In this document: positions 12,472 to 19,472 of the stretch, piece by piece
Numbering within the stretch: the stretch's first letter is position 1
Layout: the number at the start of each line of letters is the position of its first letter
IMG/VR virus record: IMGVR_UViG_3300025000_000324
Span: 1 to 30,377 of that record
Origin: a virus
Strand: one strand, 5' to 3'
Length of the DNA stretch: 30,377 nucleotides
The notes under the pieces: model-generated
What the model was told of the DNA's origin: nothing
The model's database searches: none
The model's input: only the letters and a program-made list of their open reading frames with translations
Program-made: the position numbers and the translations under genes

Positions 12472-12663
12472 TTAAACCCCCTTATTCAAATAAGGTCTAA
12501 CCGCCCTCAATGCGAGATATTGCGGCACATGCGGTAACTTCTCCCATATATAGTTCATCCGGGTGCTATTATCCTTCATCCCGGCCAACTTATCCCGGTT
12601 GAGTTCGCAAAATTTCACAAACTCGTCGGTTAATTGTCGTTCAACGTCTGCTGTTAGTTTCAT
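12472..12663 (-). CDS. Hypothetical 63-residue helical protein
   Basis: ATG 12663 overlaps the TGA of the RusA gene and has AGGTGA seven bases upstream. Helical and charged (DVERQLTDEFVKFCELNRDK, then MNYIWEKLPHVPQYLALRAV). It is not recognised; it is co-transcribed with rusA. Confidence 0.6.
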   Translation of the reverse strand: MKLTADVERQLTDEFVKFCELNRDKLAGMKDNSTRMNYIWEKLPHVPQYLALRAVRPYLNKGV

Positions 12664-13082
12664 CAAAATTCACCTATAGTAACTTCAATTCTCGGCACAT
12701 CGGAGTAATATTTTTTAGTCGTTAGAGTAACGACTTGACTATCATCCTTCCATATAACGCCTTTTAACGAGTCTTTTACCCCCTTCACGATGTTATCTAT
12801 GTCGGGACGTGTTATCGGTCTTATATAACCTTCCTGAGCCTGCACAGCACGCTTTTTAGAAAAGGACTTAGGTATACTTCTATAGACTAATACAACTAAA
12901 GAAATTGGCCCTACAAGCGGTTTATCGGGTCTAACCTTTAATGCCTCTGCCCTGACAATTTCTTTATAATTCGCTGATTTCTCAGGGTCATAAGTTTTTA
13001 CGTTATTACCCATCCTCGCAAACCTTGGTCTTCCCTGCGCTACAGGTTCACCATAAACTGTAAACTTGATGAATACCGGCAT
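12663..13082 (-). CDS. rusA: RusA family Holliday junction resolvase
   Basis: 139 residues from ATG 13082, with GGACGG upstream; ATG at 13103 and 13112 would add an unlikely tail. The start PVFIKFTVYGEPVAQGRPR is typical of RusA. The catalytic acids lie in TRPDIDNIVKGVKDSLKGVI (D94, D96) and WKDDSQV (D113-D114). RusA cuts four-way junctions, here to clear branches from replicated phage DNA before packaging. The length is normal for the family. Confidence 0.92.
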   Translation of the reverse strand: MPVFIKFTVYGEPVAQGRPRFARMGNNVKTYDPEKSANYKEIVRAEALKVRPDKPLVGPISLVVLVYRSIPKSFSKKRAVQAQEGYIRPITRPDIDNIVKGVKDSLKGVIWKDDSQVVTLTTKKYYSDVPRIEVTIGEF

Positions 13083-13095
13083 TTGTCCGTCCTGA

Positions 13096-13401
13096 CTACT
13101 CATTAGATACATTTTCTTGTATTTCTACAGTTTGGTTAAAATTATCCCGAATATATTGCAACCTGCCAATAACAACATCAAGCGACTCGATATTATCAAA
13201 GTGCATCATAACTTTAGTATCTAGTTCACGGTGACTTTTCCCATTAACTCCATGCGTGTTTTTTTCGCCTATCTTACGGCAAACACTGTCTTGTATAAAA
13301 ACAATGGAGTTTAGTTTGTTTTCAAGCATTACAGTACCAACATTAATATCTCCGTAACCAAACTCTAATACCCTTACGCCTTCATCGTCCTTAATCGGCA
13401 T
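13096..13401 (-). CDS. Hypothetical 101-residue phage protein
   Basis: ATG 13401 has AAAGGAGG seven bases upstream; the open frame to 13428 has no ribosome site. It has strands such as VRVLEFGYGDINVGTVML and a C-terminal helix (DNIESLDVVIGRLQYIRDNF). No known motif. It lies between the zinc-finger gene and rusA. Confidence 0.6.
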   Translation of the reverse strand: MPIKDDEGVRVLEFGYGDINVGTVMLENKLNSIVFIQDSVCRKIGEKNTHGVNGKSHRELDTKVMMHFDNIESLDVVIGRLQYIRDNFNQTVEIQENVSNE

Positions 13402-13417
13402 AATAATCCTCCTTTTT

Positions 13418-13624
13418 TCAACAATCACTTATATCCCTAAACCCATCCCTCCTCCACCTCGGATGCTCCATATTCGGCTCAAAGTGGCGGCAGGGTTTAA
13501 ATTTCCCGTTCTTATGAAGGCAATTCTTCCTTAATACTCGCATCCACCACATCTTGCCGGGGTGGAGACTTGAGAGACACCACCCACAATGAGGAGTTTT
13601 CTTCTTTCGTCTGCGTTTTTTCAT
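13418..13624 (-). CDS. Small basic cysteine-containing protein
   Basis: 68 residues. It begins KKRRRKKKTPHCGWCLSSL and has NCLHKNGKFKPCRHFEPN. The CxxC, C and CxH pairs could hold one zinc. The very basic start suggests nucleic-acid binding. Its ATG overlaps the stop of the upstream gene (TGATG). Confidence 0.55.
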   Translation of the reverse strand: MKKRRRKKKTPHCGWCLSSLHPGKMWWMRVLRKNCLHKNGKFKPCRHFEPNMEHPRWRRDGFRDISDC

Positions 13625-13881
13625 CAGAACATCAACCAGTCCCGAAGTCCCACCGGAAATCGTTTGCGCTCCTTCGGTTTTTTTTCTACAGCAACAACAG
13701 TAACAACATTAGCAACAAGATCTGATTTTCTTAAACTGCTCATACCTTGGACGTTTCGCCATCTGCGGATATTATCCCGACTCCTATTAAATCCATTGCG
13801 GAGAAATATGTTATAAATATCGTTAATCGTTAAGTCGCGACTCGCTATTTCCTTTTCCTCGTCGCTCCATAACCTACCCAT
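13624..13881 (-). CDS. Small Myb/SANT-like or helix-turn-helix protein
   Basis: 85 residues. It opens GRLWSDEEKEIASRDLTIND, then IYNIFLRNGFNRSRDNIRRW: a W-x-x-E-E start, a turn at LT and a third helix with RSRDNIRRW, as in small Myb-like DNA-binding phage proteins. The C-terminus is basic (EKKPKERKRFPVGL). Its target is unknown. Confidence 0.55.
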   Translation of the reverse strand: MGRLWSDEEKEIASRDLTINDIYNIFLRNGFNRSRDNIRRWRNVQGMSSLRKSDLVANVVTVVAVEKKPKERKRFPVGLRDWLMF

Positions 13882-13892
13882 ACTATCAACTC

Positions 13893-14060
13893 CTATTTTC
13901 CAACCTCAGTCCTCCCAAAGTTTAACTTAGTTACGGTAGTTTTTATTTCCATAATGTGATCCTCATAGCACCGTAAGCATTTCACTGTAGTTGCTCCCGG
14001 TGAATATACGTTAGCAGGATTTTCCTTACCGCAATTTTTGCATGTCCATTTTGCGATCAT
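13893..14060 (-). CDS. Small zinc-ribbon protein
   Basis: 55 residues. WTCKNCGKENPANVYSPGAT and VKCLRCYEDHI form a two-knuckle zinc ribbon (C-x2-C, C-x2-C). ATG 14060 overlaps the TGA of the MazG-like gene (ATGA), so it is coupled to it. Confidence 0.65.
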   Translation of the reverse strand: MIAKWTCKNCGKENPANVYSPGATTVKCLRCYEDHIMEIKTTVTKLNFGRTEVGK

Positions 14061-14356
14061 TCAAGATAACCTCGTTCAATCATCTTGCGCCAGTGCATTT
14101 CCTCGGCAACGTCATAGAAAACACTAAGATTAAACACTAATTCTACCGCAGCCTGCGCTACATCCATTGCTTCTTCAATCACCTTATTTCTTATATCAGC
14201 AGGAACGTCTTTGCGTTTTCCTGTCTCCCCGGTCAACTGTCCCAACCTCTCCGACAACTCGCCCATTTCCTCGGCAATTTGCATAAACTGAGATATTGGA
14301 GATTTATATAAACCTTCTTTGAGTTTAGGCAGTTTTATGATTTTTGTTTCGCTCAT
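14057..14356 (-). CDS. MazG-like nucleotide pyrophosphohydrolase
   Basis: 99 residues. SQFMQIAEEMGELSERLGQL holds the E-E-x-x-E of the first helix. KVIEEAMDVAQAAVELVFNL supplies the second acidic motif (E-E-x-x-D). This is the EExxE...ExxD plan of all-alpha NTP pyrophosphatases. Such enzymes cut (d)NTPs, dUTP or ppGpp-like alarmones. It lies with dCMP deaminase and ThyX-like genes, in keeping with nucleotide-pool control. Confidence 0.75.
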   Translation of the reverse strand: MSETKIIKLPKLKEGLYKSPISQFMQIAEEMGELSERLGQLTGETGKRKDVPADIRNKVIEEAMDVAQAAVELVFNLSVFYDVAEEMHWRKMIERGYLE

Positions 14357-14853
14357 TAATCAGTTACCTCCGGTCCAGAAATATCTAGCAAAGCATCTTC
14401 CGATACGTAGTGTTTTAAGTTTTCTTCCCTACATTCAACCGCCTCGCCGTAGGAAAGAGAGTATCCGTCCCTAAATATGATATTCCTATTGTCACAGGTA
14501 AAACATCCTCTTAATAAACCTTTATTATCCGGTTCGTTGGTTTTCCTGGGACTATCCTGCTCCCAGAAGAAGTACTGGCTGTCTTTACAGAGTTTTCTAT
14601 GTGAATCCATGAGTTGACAGCACCCATTTAACCAGTTTCCACAATTCCCGCAGGACTTATTGAACCCCAACCGTCTAAGTTCGTCCTCCATCCAAAACGA
14701 GTAGTTCAACCCGTCCAACATTTCCTGCCTAAAATGTTCTAGTCGCTTAAAAACATCATCCGTATTTTGCTCTAGGACGGTTCCGTATTTATCTATACCC
14801 TTCTGTGTTTGCGCTTCGTGCAGGGCAATTAGTCTGCTTCGGTAGTTGTCCAT
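14356..14853 (-). CDS. MazG/dUTPase-like N-terminal domain fused to cysteine clusters
   Basis: 165 residues. The N-terminal 60 (KGIDKYGTVLEQNTDDVFKR, then LEHFRQEMLDGLNYSFWMED) have the K-Y-G and Q-E-x-x-D-x-x-x-Y pattern of phage MazG-like proteins. The rest carries two zinc-like clusters, CGNCGNWLNGCCQL and GCFTCDNRN, plus single cysteines. The fusion is odd; the zinc part may bind a partner or DNA. It overlaps both neighbours by one base or so. Confidence 0.6.
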   Translation of the reverse strand: MDNYRSRLIALHEAQTQKGIDKYGTVLEQNTDDVFKRLEHFRQEMLDGLNYSFWMEDELRRLGFNKSCGNCGNWLNGCCQLMDSHRKLCKDSQYFFWEQDSPRKTNEPDNKGLLRGCFTCDNRNIIFRDGYSLSYGEAVECREENLKHYVSEDALLDISGPEVTD

Positions 14854-15323
14854 TACTCAATCACTCCCTCGTCGGGATTGTCTATGATGATGGGGTCCTG
14901 CTTGTACTGCTCGACTTCAACGCCACATTTGCGGAGGTATTCAATAGCATCGTCGCCCTCATAGTCGTCACGATAAACGACTTTCCTAATGCCAACCTCG
15001 ACTATGGCAATAGCACACGTCAGGCACGGTTTGTATGTGCAGTACATCGTTGTAGTATCTGTTTGTCGCCCCAACATTGCGGCGTTTTGAATTGCCGCTA
15101 TCTCAGCATGAATTACGGGACATTCTTGACTACCGTTCCAATTGCCAGGAGTTTTATTTTCCCTTGGACAGTTTTTGCAAAATCCTTCCGGCGTTCCATA
15201 TGGTAAATGATTATAACCTTTTGCTCTCACTACGTCGTTTTTAACAATAACCGCCCCTGTCTGTTTTCTGCGACAATCTGAGGACTTTGCCATGCGCTCG
15301 GCAAGTTTCATATAGTCAGTCAT
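14853..15323 (-). CDS. Deoxycytidylate (dCMP) deaminase
   Basis: 156 residues. The zinc site is H72-A-E74 in VIHAEIAAIQ and C100-x-x-C103 in YKPCLTCAIAI. It starts LAERMAKSSDCRRKQTGAVI, the usual dCMP deaminase opening. A Cys-rich insert (CKNCPREN) is common in phage and Bacillus ComEB-type forms. It makes dUMP from dCMP, feeding the ThyX-like gene just upstream. ATG 15323 has GGGGG upstream and the stop overlaps the next start (TAATG). Confidence 0.9.
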   Translation of the reverse strand: MTDYMKLAERMAKSSDCRRKQTGAVIVKNDVVRAKGYNHLPYGTPEGFCKNCPRENKTPGNWNGSQECPVIHAEIAAIQNAAMLGRQTDTTTMYCTYKPCLTCAIAIVEVGIRKVVYRDDYEGDDAIEYLRKCGVEVEQYKQDPIIIDNPDEGVIE

Positions 15324-16043
15324 TTAATTAACCCCCAATCTCGGATAAGGTTTACCGCACGACTTACCTTCTGTGCATTTTCTGGTCTGGCAAGGCGCAC
15401 CGCAATGATTAAAAATAAGCGGCCATTCTTGCTGAAAAAGTTTCAAAATCTGCTGTGCTAAGTCCAGCGTTACCGGCGTATTTCTCTTACAGATACGTTT
15501 TTGTATCCAGTTAAACCATGCCCATAAATTACCTGCTAATACGGTATTAGCCTCGGCAGAGTTCGGCAGAACTGCCCTGGCGTTCATTCTGGCTTCTTCT
15601 GGTGTAAATCCTCGTTCAATCAGTCTTTTTTTATGGAAATCATATTCAGTTTGAAGTGCCTCCATTAACCACCTAAAACGCTCCATTGCATAATCATCAT
15701 CGGTCATTATTTGCGGCACATGATACCTAAAATCCCGATGATCTACATACTGCTGGGACTGGGTAACGGTCTTGACAAATGCGTGAGTATTTAACTGAGT
15801 TAGGCACTCCCTAGTCACATTAACTGCTACCGCCACTGATACCACGTTAAACACTGCTAAATGACCAGACTTGGCGCAATGCGCTATTACGCGCTCAATA
15901 TCTTGCTGATTAAGTAGTTCGATGATTGTCTGCACATCAACAGGACTGTAGCATTGTTTTGCTGTCCCTGCACATGCCTTATAAGCGTCTGCCGGTATTG
16001 ATTCACGAATAATTCTTGCTTCCAAAAATGTTTGTGTTGCCAA
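15324..16043 (-). CDS. ThyX-like flavin-dependent thymidylate synthase homologue with an altered signature
   Basis: 239 residues from TTG 16043, with GGGGGA upstream. The ThyX layout is clear: SGHLAVFN, then TQLNTHAFVKTVTQSQQYVD, then ARAVLPNSAEA, NLWAWFNWIQKR and a Cys-rich tail CGAPCQTRKCTEGKSCGKP. The ThyX signature R-H-R-x7-S is T86-H87-A88-x7-S96 here, and the usual N-L-R is N-L-W. In ThyX these arginines hold dUMP and the flavin, so normal dTMP synthesis is doubtful. It may act on another nucleotide or be a structural relic. The dCMP deaminase and MazG-like neighbours support a nucleotide role. Confidence 0.75.
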   Translation of the reverse strand: MATQTFLEARIIRESIPADAYKACAGTAKQCYSPVDVQTIIELLNQQDIERVIAHCAKSGHLAVFNVVSVAVAVNVTRECLTQLNTHAFVKTVTQSQQYVDHRDFRYHVPQIMTDDDYAMERFRWLMEALQTEYDFHKKRLIERGFTPEEARMNARAVLPNSAEANTVLAGNLWAWFNWIQKRICKRNTPVTLDLAQQILKLFQQEWPLIFNHCGAPCQTRKCTEGKSCGKPYPRLGVN

Positions 16044-16044
16044 T

Positions 16045-16146
16045 TTACTTATCCCCCTTCTTGGGTAAATTTACTTCCACAGCACTCCTAAACTCGTCAT
16101 AAAGTGTCTGCCGGTCCTGCTTTGGCCTGCCAGTTTTGCGCCCCAT
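16045..16146 (-). CDS. 33-residue basic peptide upstream of the ThyX-like gene
   Basis: ATG 16146 with AGGGAGGG directly upstream. The peptide starts GRKTGRPKQDRQTLYDEFRS and ends KKGDK. The GRP core looks like an AT-hook. Its stop is one base before TTG 16043, so it could couple translation of the ThyX-like gene. Confidence 0.5.
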   Translation of the reverse strand: MGRKTGRPKQDRQTLYDEFRSAVEVNLPKKGDK

Positions 16147-16188
16147 AGTCCCTCCCATATTCAGTTACATTATACCGCAAACAGTAGA

Positions 16189-16518
16189 TTATTTCCTACC
16201 AAATATCTTAGTCCAAAATCCAACAGGTTTTTCAAGGATATTTATTCTGCCATCCAGATAGTTAATTATTCTAACCCTATCGGCATCTAAAATCTGAAGT
16301 TTTCCTATAGCTCGCGCCATGCTGAAATTTTCGCTAACTGCTTTAGCTAAAGAACCTTCGATAGCGGTAAGTCTGCTTTCATCATAGATAAGTCTTTCGC
16401 GTAAACCATAATTAGTATTTATGAGATCATTTGCAATTTTAGTTAGTGCAGAAATCTCCTACCTTAACTCAGCTATTTCCTGCTTCTTGGCCTTATTTTT
16501 CGCGGTTCTCTTGCTCAC
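16189..16518 (-). pseudogene. Coiled-coil protein gene broken by an in-frame TAG
   Basis: A GTG start (16518, or 16521) has GGAGG upstream. 19 codons in, ending QEIAELR, a TAG at 16459-16461 interrupts the frame. It then continues for 89 codons, EISALTKIANDLINTNYGLR onward, to TAA, with heptad spacing kept across the stop and a C-terminal EKPVGFWTKIFGRK. A CAG, AAG or GAG codon would restore one coiled coil. No start follows the TAG at a useful distance. The function is unknown. It overlaps the gene at 16493-16699 by 26 bases. Confidence 0.65.
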
Positions 16519-16699
16519 CACCAACCACCTCCAAATTTCTCACGCTAACTAATGCACTCCTGCCAACATCAAACCACACATAAGCACGTTTACCGTACAC
16601 ATTTCTTACCTCGCCAGTATCTCCAACGGTGAATTTGTACTTGGTTCTACGTGTTCCTTTCGGCATCCTGACAACTTTTACCGTGTCACCCCTGGTCAT
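16493..16699 (-). CDS. Small basic SH3/KOW-like protein
   Basis: 68 residues from ATG 16699, with AGAGGGA seven bases upstream. It is nearly all strand: RGDTVKVVRMPKGTRRTKYK, FTVGDTGEVRNVYGKRAYVW. The VGDTG-x-V turn is that of KOW/SH3-like barrels that bind RNA or protein. It overlaps the previous stop (ATGA). Confidence 0.6.
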   Translation of the reverse strand: MTRGDTVKVVRMPKGTRRTKYKFTVGDTGEVRNVYGKRAYVWFDVGRSALVSVRNLEVVGGEQENREK

Positions 16700-17145
16700 A
16701 GACAATCCCTCTCATACAGGACTTGTCCGGTTTCAATGCTCACCTTCATTATCGGATTGGCGAAACATTCCTCTATCGACCTTTCAAACATCTTTTGACT
16801 AACTCGCTGCTTGACCTGCTCCGGCTTTTTCTTGACATTACCCTTTGAAACATGGGAACTCTTGCCTGTGAACTTCGGCACTACGTATTTAGGTGCGCCC
16901 TTATTGGGGCGTTTCTTCATTTCTACTACACCTTTACAGAGCGTTTTCAAGTCCTCAGTCCAAATGTGCAGTTCTTTACTAATTTCCTGCAACGGTATTT
17001 TGCCTGTATTTTCTCGGACATAGTTAATCTCATCATCCGTCAATGCCCTTGTGGTTGTTTTTCTACTGCCTGCCCGACTCGTTGCACTCAGAGTTGGCGT
17101 TATAGTATCCATGCCGAATTTATTATCGCCTTTGAAGAAATTCAT
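16696..17145 (-). CDS. Basic helix-turn-helix-like protein
   Basis: 149 residues from ATG 17145, with AAAGGGG upstream; an earlier in-frame codon would overlap the radical SAM gene. A stretch RALTDDEINYVRENTGKIPL, then QEISKELHIWTEDLKTLCKG looks like a homeodomain-type helix-turn-helix of phage regulators. A very basic linker follows (KKRPNKGAPK, GNVKKKPEQVKQ). It is probably DNA-binding; the target is unknown. Confidence 0.55.
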   Translation of the reverse strand: MNFFKGDNKFGMDTITPTLSATSRAGSRKTTTRALTDDEINYVRENTGKIPLQEISKELHIWTEDLKTLCKGVVEMKKRPNKGAPKYVVPKFTGKSSHVSKGNVKKKPEQVKQRVSQKMFERSIEECFANPIMKVSIETGQVLYERDCL

Positions 17146-17158
17146 TTTAAACCCCTTT

Positions 17159-18145
17159 CTATGCCTCTCTATGCCCCATAACGCCTCTACCAAATGGTTC
17201 TGTGCCACTTAAAATAGCGTTTCCACAGGTTATGCGCCCTTCATCTTCTTCCCTTGACGCTATAAATACTAATACATCAAAACCGGCATTTCTTAAAGCA
17301 TATTCATAATGCTCATATGGATATGGTTCAGTATAATCTCCACCCGTTTCTATGCCATTTTCTAACGCCATTTTAGTTTTGTGCATCGGAGTTAATTTTA
17401 CGATAAATTTCTTAGGATGAAATAATCTCCTTAATTTTTCAGCATCAATCTCATAATCAGCAACCGCAAAGTTCAGTGTATACTTTCTACCTTTTGGCAT
17501 GTCTAACATATCACCTATTTCCATTATCTTATCTAAAGACAATGAATTTCCACTAAACATATCTTCCCTTTCCTTGTCACTTGTAGAATTTATAGAAAAT
17601 TGAAGTCCGGCATCGCCACGGAAAAGATCGTTTTTAATCTCTATCCACTCATTCAAGAAATCATTTAACTTACTGTTTTTCTTTGGCAACATAGTAGAAA
17701 CTACCGGGTGAATTAAACTTCTCCCAATATAGGGATACAATTCTTTTCTCATATACCAAGAAAAATCCAAAACATTCCTATTCCATGTCGGTTCTCCCAT
17801 GCGAGCATAATGGATATTTAGCCTCTTAGTAGACGTAACTCCTGGATGAAGTTTTAAGCCTTCGACAATCTGGTTTTTTAAGTCGCTATATGTTGCATTT
17901 ATGCCAGGACCAACTTTAGGAACGTCGCAAAATTTACAATTCATCGAGCATCCATACTGAGTTGATATTGTTATTACCCATTTTTCTTCTAATGGCATAA
18001 TATTACAATGCTCAACTTTCTTACCTTGATTCAGATTTATATCTTTGCCGTAATCTCCTATTGAAAGAAATTCAAGAAGTCCTTTTTCTCCCCTAGCTAT
18101 ACAGATATTTCCTGTTGGTACTGATACATTTCTTTCTATTTTCAA
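17159..18145 (-). CDS. RlmN-like radical SAM methyl synthase
   Basis: 328 residues from TTG 18145, with GGGGGAG upstream. The [4Fe-4S] motif is C66-x3-C70-x2-C73 in YGCSMNCKFCDVP. It is followed by IHYARMGEPTWN (the GEP SAM motif), QFSINSTSD, VKLTPMH, and near the end RITCGNAIL with Cys307. That Cys sits where RlmN/Cfr enzymes have the C-terminal methyl-carrying Cys (A-C-G-Q-L). RlmN methylates A2503 of 23S rRNA and a set of tRNAs. A phage form could change host translation or modify another nucleic acid. No family search was run. Confidence 0.75.
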   Translation of the reverse strand: MKIERNVSVPTGNICIARGEKGLLEFLSIGDYGKDINLNQGKKVEHCNIMPLEEKWVITISTQYGCSMNCKFCDVPKVGPGINATYSDLKNQIVEGLKLHPGVTSTKRLNIHYARMGEPTWNRNVLDFSWYMRKELYPYIGRSLIHPVVSTMLPKKNSKLNDFLNEWIEIKNDLFRGDAGLQFSINSTSDKEREDMFSGNSLSLDKIMEIGDMLDMPKGRKYTLNFAVADYEIDAEKLRRLFHPKKFIVKLTPMHKTKMALENGIETGGDYTEPYPYEHYEYALRNAGFDVLVFIASREEDEGRITCGNAILSGTEPFGRGVMGHREA

Positions 18146-18159
18146 TTTTACTCCCCCTT

Positions 18160-18255
18160 CTACGCCCCATTTGCAACAACAGGTATAAAAGCATGTCCTG
18201 TAATTTTACGTCGCTGTATGGGCTTGTTATTGCCGTTATTTTTGATTCTAACCAA
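18160..18255 (-). CDS. Possible 31-residue basic peptide
   Basis: TTG 18255 directly after the stop of the Spo0A-like gene, to TAG. The peptide is basic (RIKNNGNNKPIQRRKITGH). It has only a weak AGGA upstream. It fills the space before the radical SAM gene; support is low. Confidence 0.25.
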   Translation of the reverse strand: MVRIKNNGNNKPIQRRKITGHAFIPVVANGA

Positions 18256-18582
18256 TTAACTGTCCTGCATCTTTAGATGCTCGGCAACCGTCGCTATAAA
18301 TCTACTTACAATAGGAGGTTTAGTTATGTTTTGGTAAAACATATCGGCATATTCGATAGTTCCGTTTTCCTGAGTTTTCTTAATAGCATGACGGATACAT
18401 CTTCCGACTCTCTTGCCGGTTGTGCTGAATTTATCTCCTACCTTGTCGTATGTTTCGCACTAACGATAAGCGGAGTTCGGAGTATTTAGGGTTAGCAGTA
18501 TTACTTCTCTTGCGTATAGATAACCGTCTAATTCCGTCGGCATCCCTAGTTTTAGGAGCAGTTTTGTGGTTTTGTTTTTCAT
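18256..18582 (-). pseudogene. Spo0A C-terminal DNA-binding domain homologue, broken by an in-frame TAG
   Basis: ATG 18582 follows AAAGGAG. The 108-codon frame matches the Spo0A effector domain: LLLKLGMPTELDGYLYAREV, then KFSTTGKRVGRCIRHAIKKT (the recognition-helix region, compare KFNTTASRVERAIRHAI of Spo0A), then SRFIATVAEHLKM. There is no receiver domain. Codon 41 is TAG (18460-18462), after NSAYR, in the linker region before the HTH. The rest stays in frame to TAA. Intact, it would bind 0A-box DNA without needing phosphorylation and so mimic or block Spo0A. As read here only a 40-residue piece is made unless the stop is read through. Confidence 0.8.
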
Positions 18583-18602
18583 TGGCGATCTCCTTTCGTT
18601 AA

Positions 18603-18764
18603 TCAACTCACTACCTCCACCGCTGCCACACATACGCCAACGGTTATCCCATCGGTATAATCCATCACCTTACCGTTAGGTTTCCGATATGTTCCGCGTG
18701 TCATTTTGGCCCAAAGGTGGGCTCCGTAGTTGCTGCGGAAATAGAATTTGAATTTAGGTTTCAT
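18603..18764 (-). CDS. Hypothetical 53-residue basic protein
   Basis: ATG 18764 has AAGGAG nine bases upstream and overlaps the end of the previous gene by 11 bases. It starts KPKFKFYFRSNYGAHLWAKM and ends in a hydrophobic strand (GITVGVCVAAVEVV). Strand-rich; not recognised. Confidence 0.6.
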   Translation of the reverse strand: MKPKFKFYFRSNYGAHLWAKMTRGTYRKPNGKVMDYTDGITVGVCVAAVEVVS

Positions 18765-19053
18765 TGATGGTATTCTCCTTATCCGTCAAATACTGTTCTG
18801 AAATATGTTTCTCAGGTATCCGCAGTACAGCGAAAACTCCGAAATCAGTAAGGGCATTTACGCTTTTCAAGGCATCATCCGGTATCACGAGTTCAGCAGT
18901 TATCCGGTGACATTTCTTTTTCTTAGTCGGTGCATAGGTGCTAATGGGATTGACAGGCGGCAAAACTAAAATACTGTCGGGATTAGCACCCTTAATGGTT
19001 TCCGCTATCTGCTTAATCTGATCCGGTGATGCGTTGATGTGGCATGTTCTCAT
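18754..19053 (-). CDS. Hypothetical 99-residue protein
   Basis: ATG 19053 overlaps the stop of the upstream gene (ATGA). It starts MRTCHINASPDQIKQIAETI, has ILVLPPVNPISTY, a basic TKKKKCHRITAEL, and ends acidic. It looks like a small soluble alpha/beta protein. No motif was recognised. Confidence 0.6.
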   Translation of the reverse strand: MRTCHINASPDQIKQIAETIKGANPDSILVLPPVNPISTYAPTKKKKCHRITAELVIPDDALKSVNALTDFGVFAVLRIPEKHISEQYLTDKENTINET

Positions 19054-19313
19054 TCTCTTACCTTCCTCTCCGCTTCTTTAGGTTCCCATATAAGACGCCC
19101 TGCCTCACAGGTAATAGCAAATTTATCGGTAGGGTCGCCCTTGCCGCGCTTCAACTCGTTATCCATATAGTGCATAGTTGCAGTTACAATTTCATTCGTT
19201 CTATCATTAGACTTGTCAGTAGCAATCCTGCCCGACTTATCTGTTTTACCTAAAACCATGTTGTTAGTTATGGCGCAATGCAAAACTTTAATGTTCTCCC
19301 ATTTAATTCCCAT
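19050..19313 (-). CDS. Hypothetical 87-residue phage protein
   Basis: ATG 19313, with AGGAGG seven to eight bases upstream. IKVLHCAITNNMVLGKTDKS then ATDKSNDRTNEIVTATMHYM resembles a common phage protein with an N-terminal strand, an L-x-G turn and a D-x-T/N-x-E-[IV] stretch (possibly the DUF7446 group; not checked). The function is unknown. Confidence 0.55.
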   Translation of the reverse strand: MGIKWENIKVLHCAITNNMVLGKTDKSGRIATDKSNDRTNEIVTATMHYMDNELKRGKGDPTDKFAITCEAGRLIWEPKEAERKVRE

Positions 19314-19324
19314 TTGCTTTCCTC

Positions 19325-19417
19325 CTATCTAAAAAATATCCAACAAATTACTACAAGTGCAGCAAATCCAGCTATAGACTTTATTGAATCAAGTAAATTC
19401 AGACCTATTTCTAACAT
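19325..19417 (-). CDS. 30-residue single-span membrane microprotein
   Basis: ATG 19417 has a perfect AGGAGG seven bases upstream. MLEIGLNLLDSIKSI is followed by a hydrophobic span AGFAALVVICWIFF and Arg. It sits between the helicase gene and the next gene, whose AGGAGG begins at its stop. The strong ribosome site makes it likely to be real. Confidence 0.55.
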   Translation of the reverse strand: MLEIGLNLLDSIKSIAGFAALVVICWIFFR

Positions 19418-19472
19418 AATAATCCTCCTAAATTAAGATAATTTCTACTGTTTGCGGTTGGTCAGGGCGTGG

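Noticed and set aside
18277-18489. Plus-strand 70-residue frame
   Set aside because: It is the antisense of the interrupted Spo0A-like gene, which explains the region far better.
16174-19458. A 15-base word (ACCGCAAACAGTAGA) at 16174-16188 and its inverse at 19444-19458
   Set aside because: About one such pair is expected by chance in 30 kb on both strands, and the contexts (intergenic and end of the helicase gene) share nothing else.
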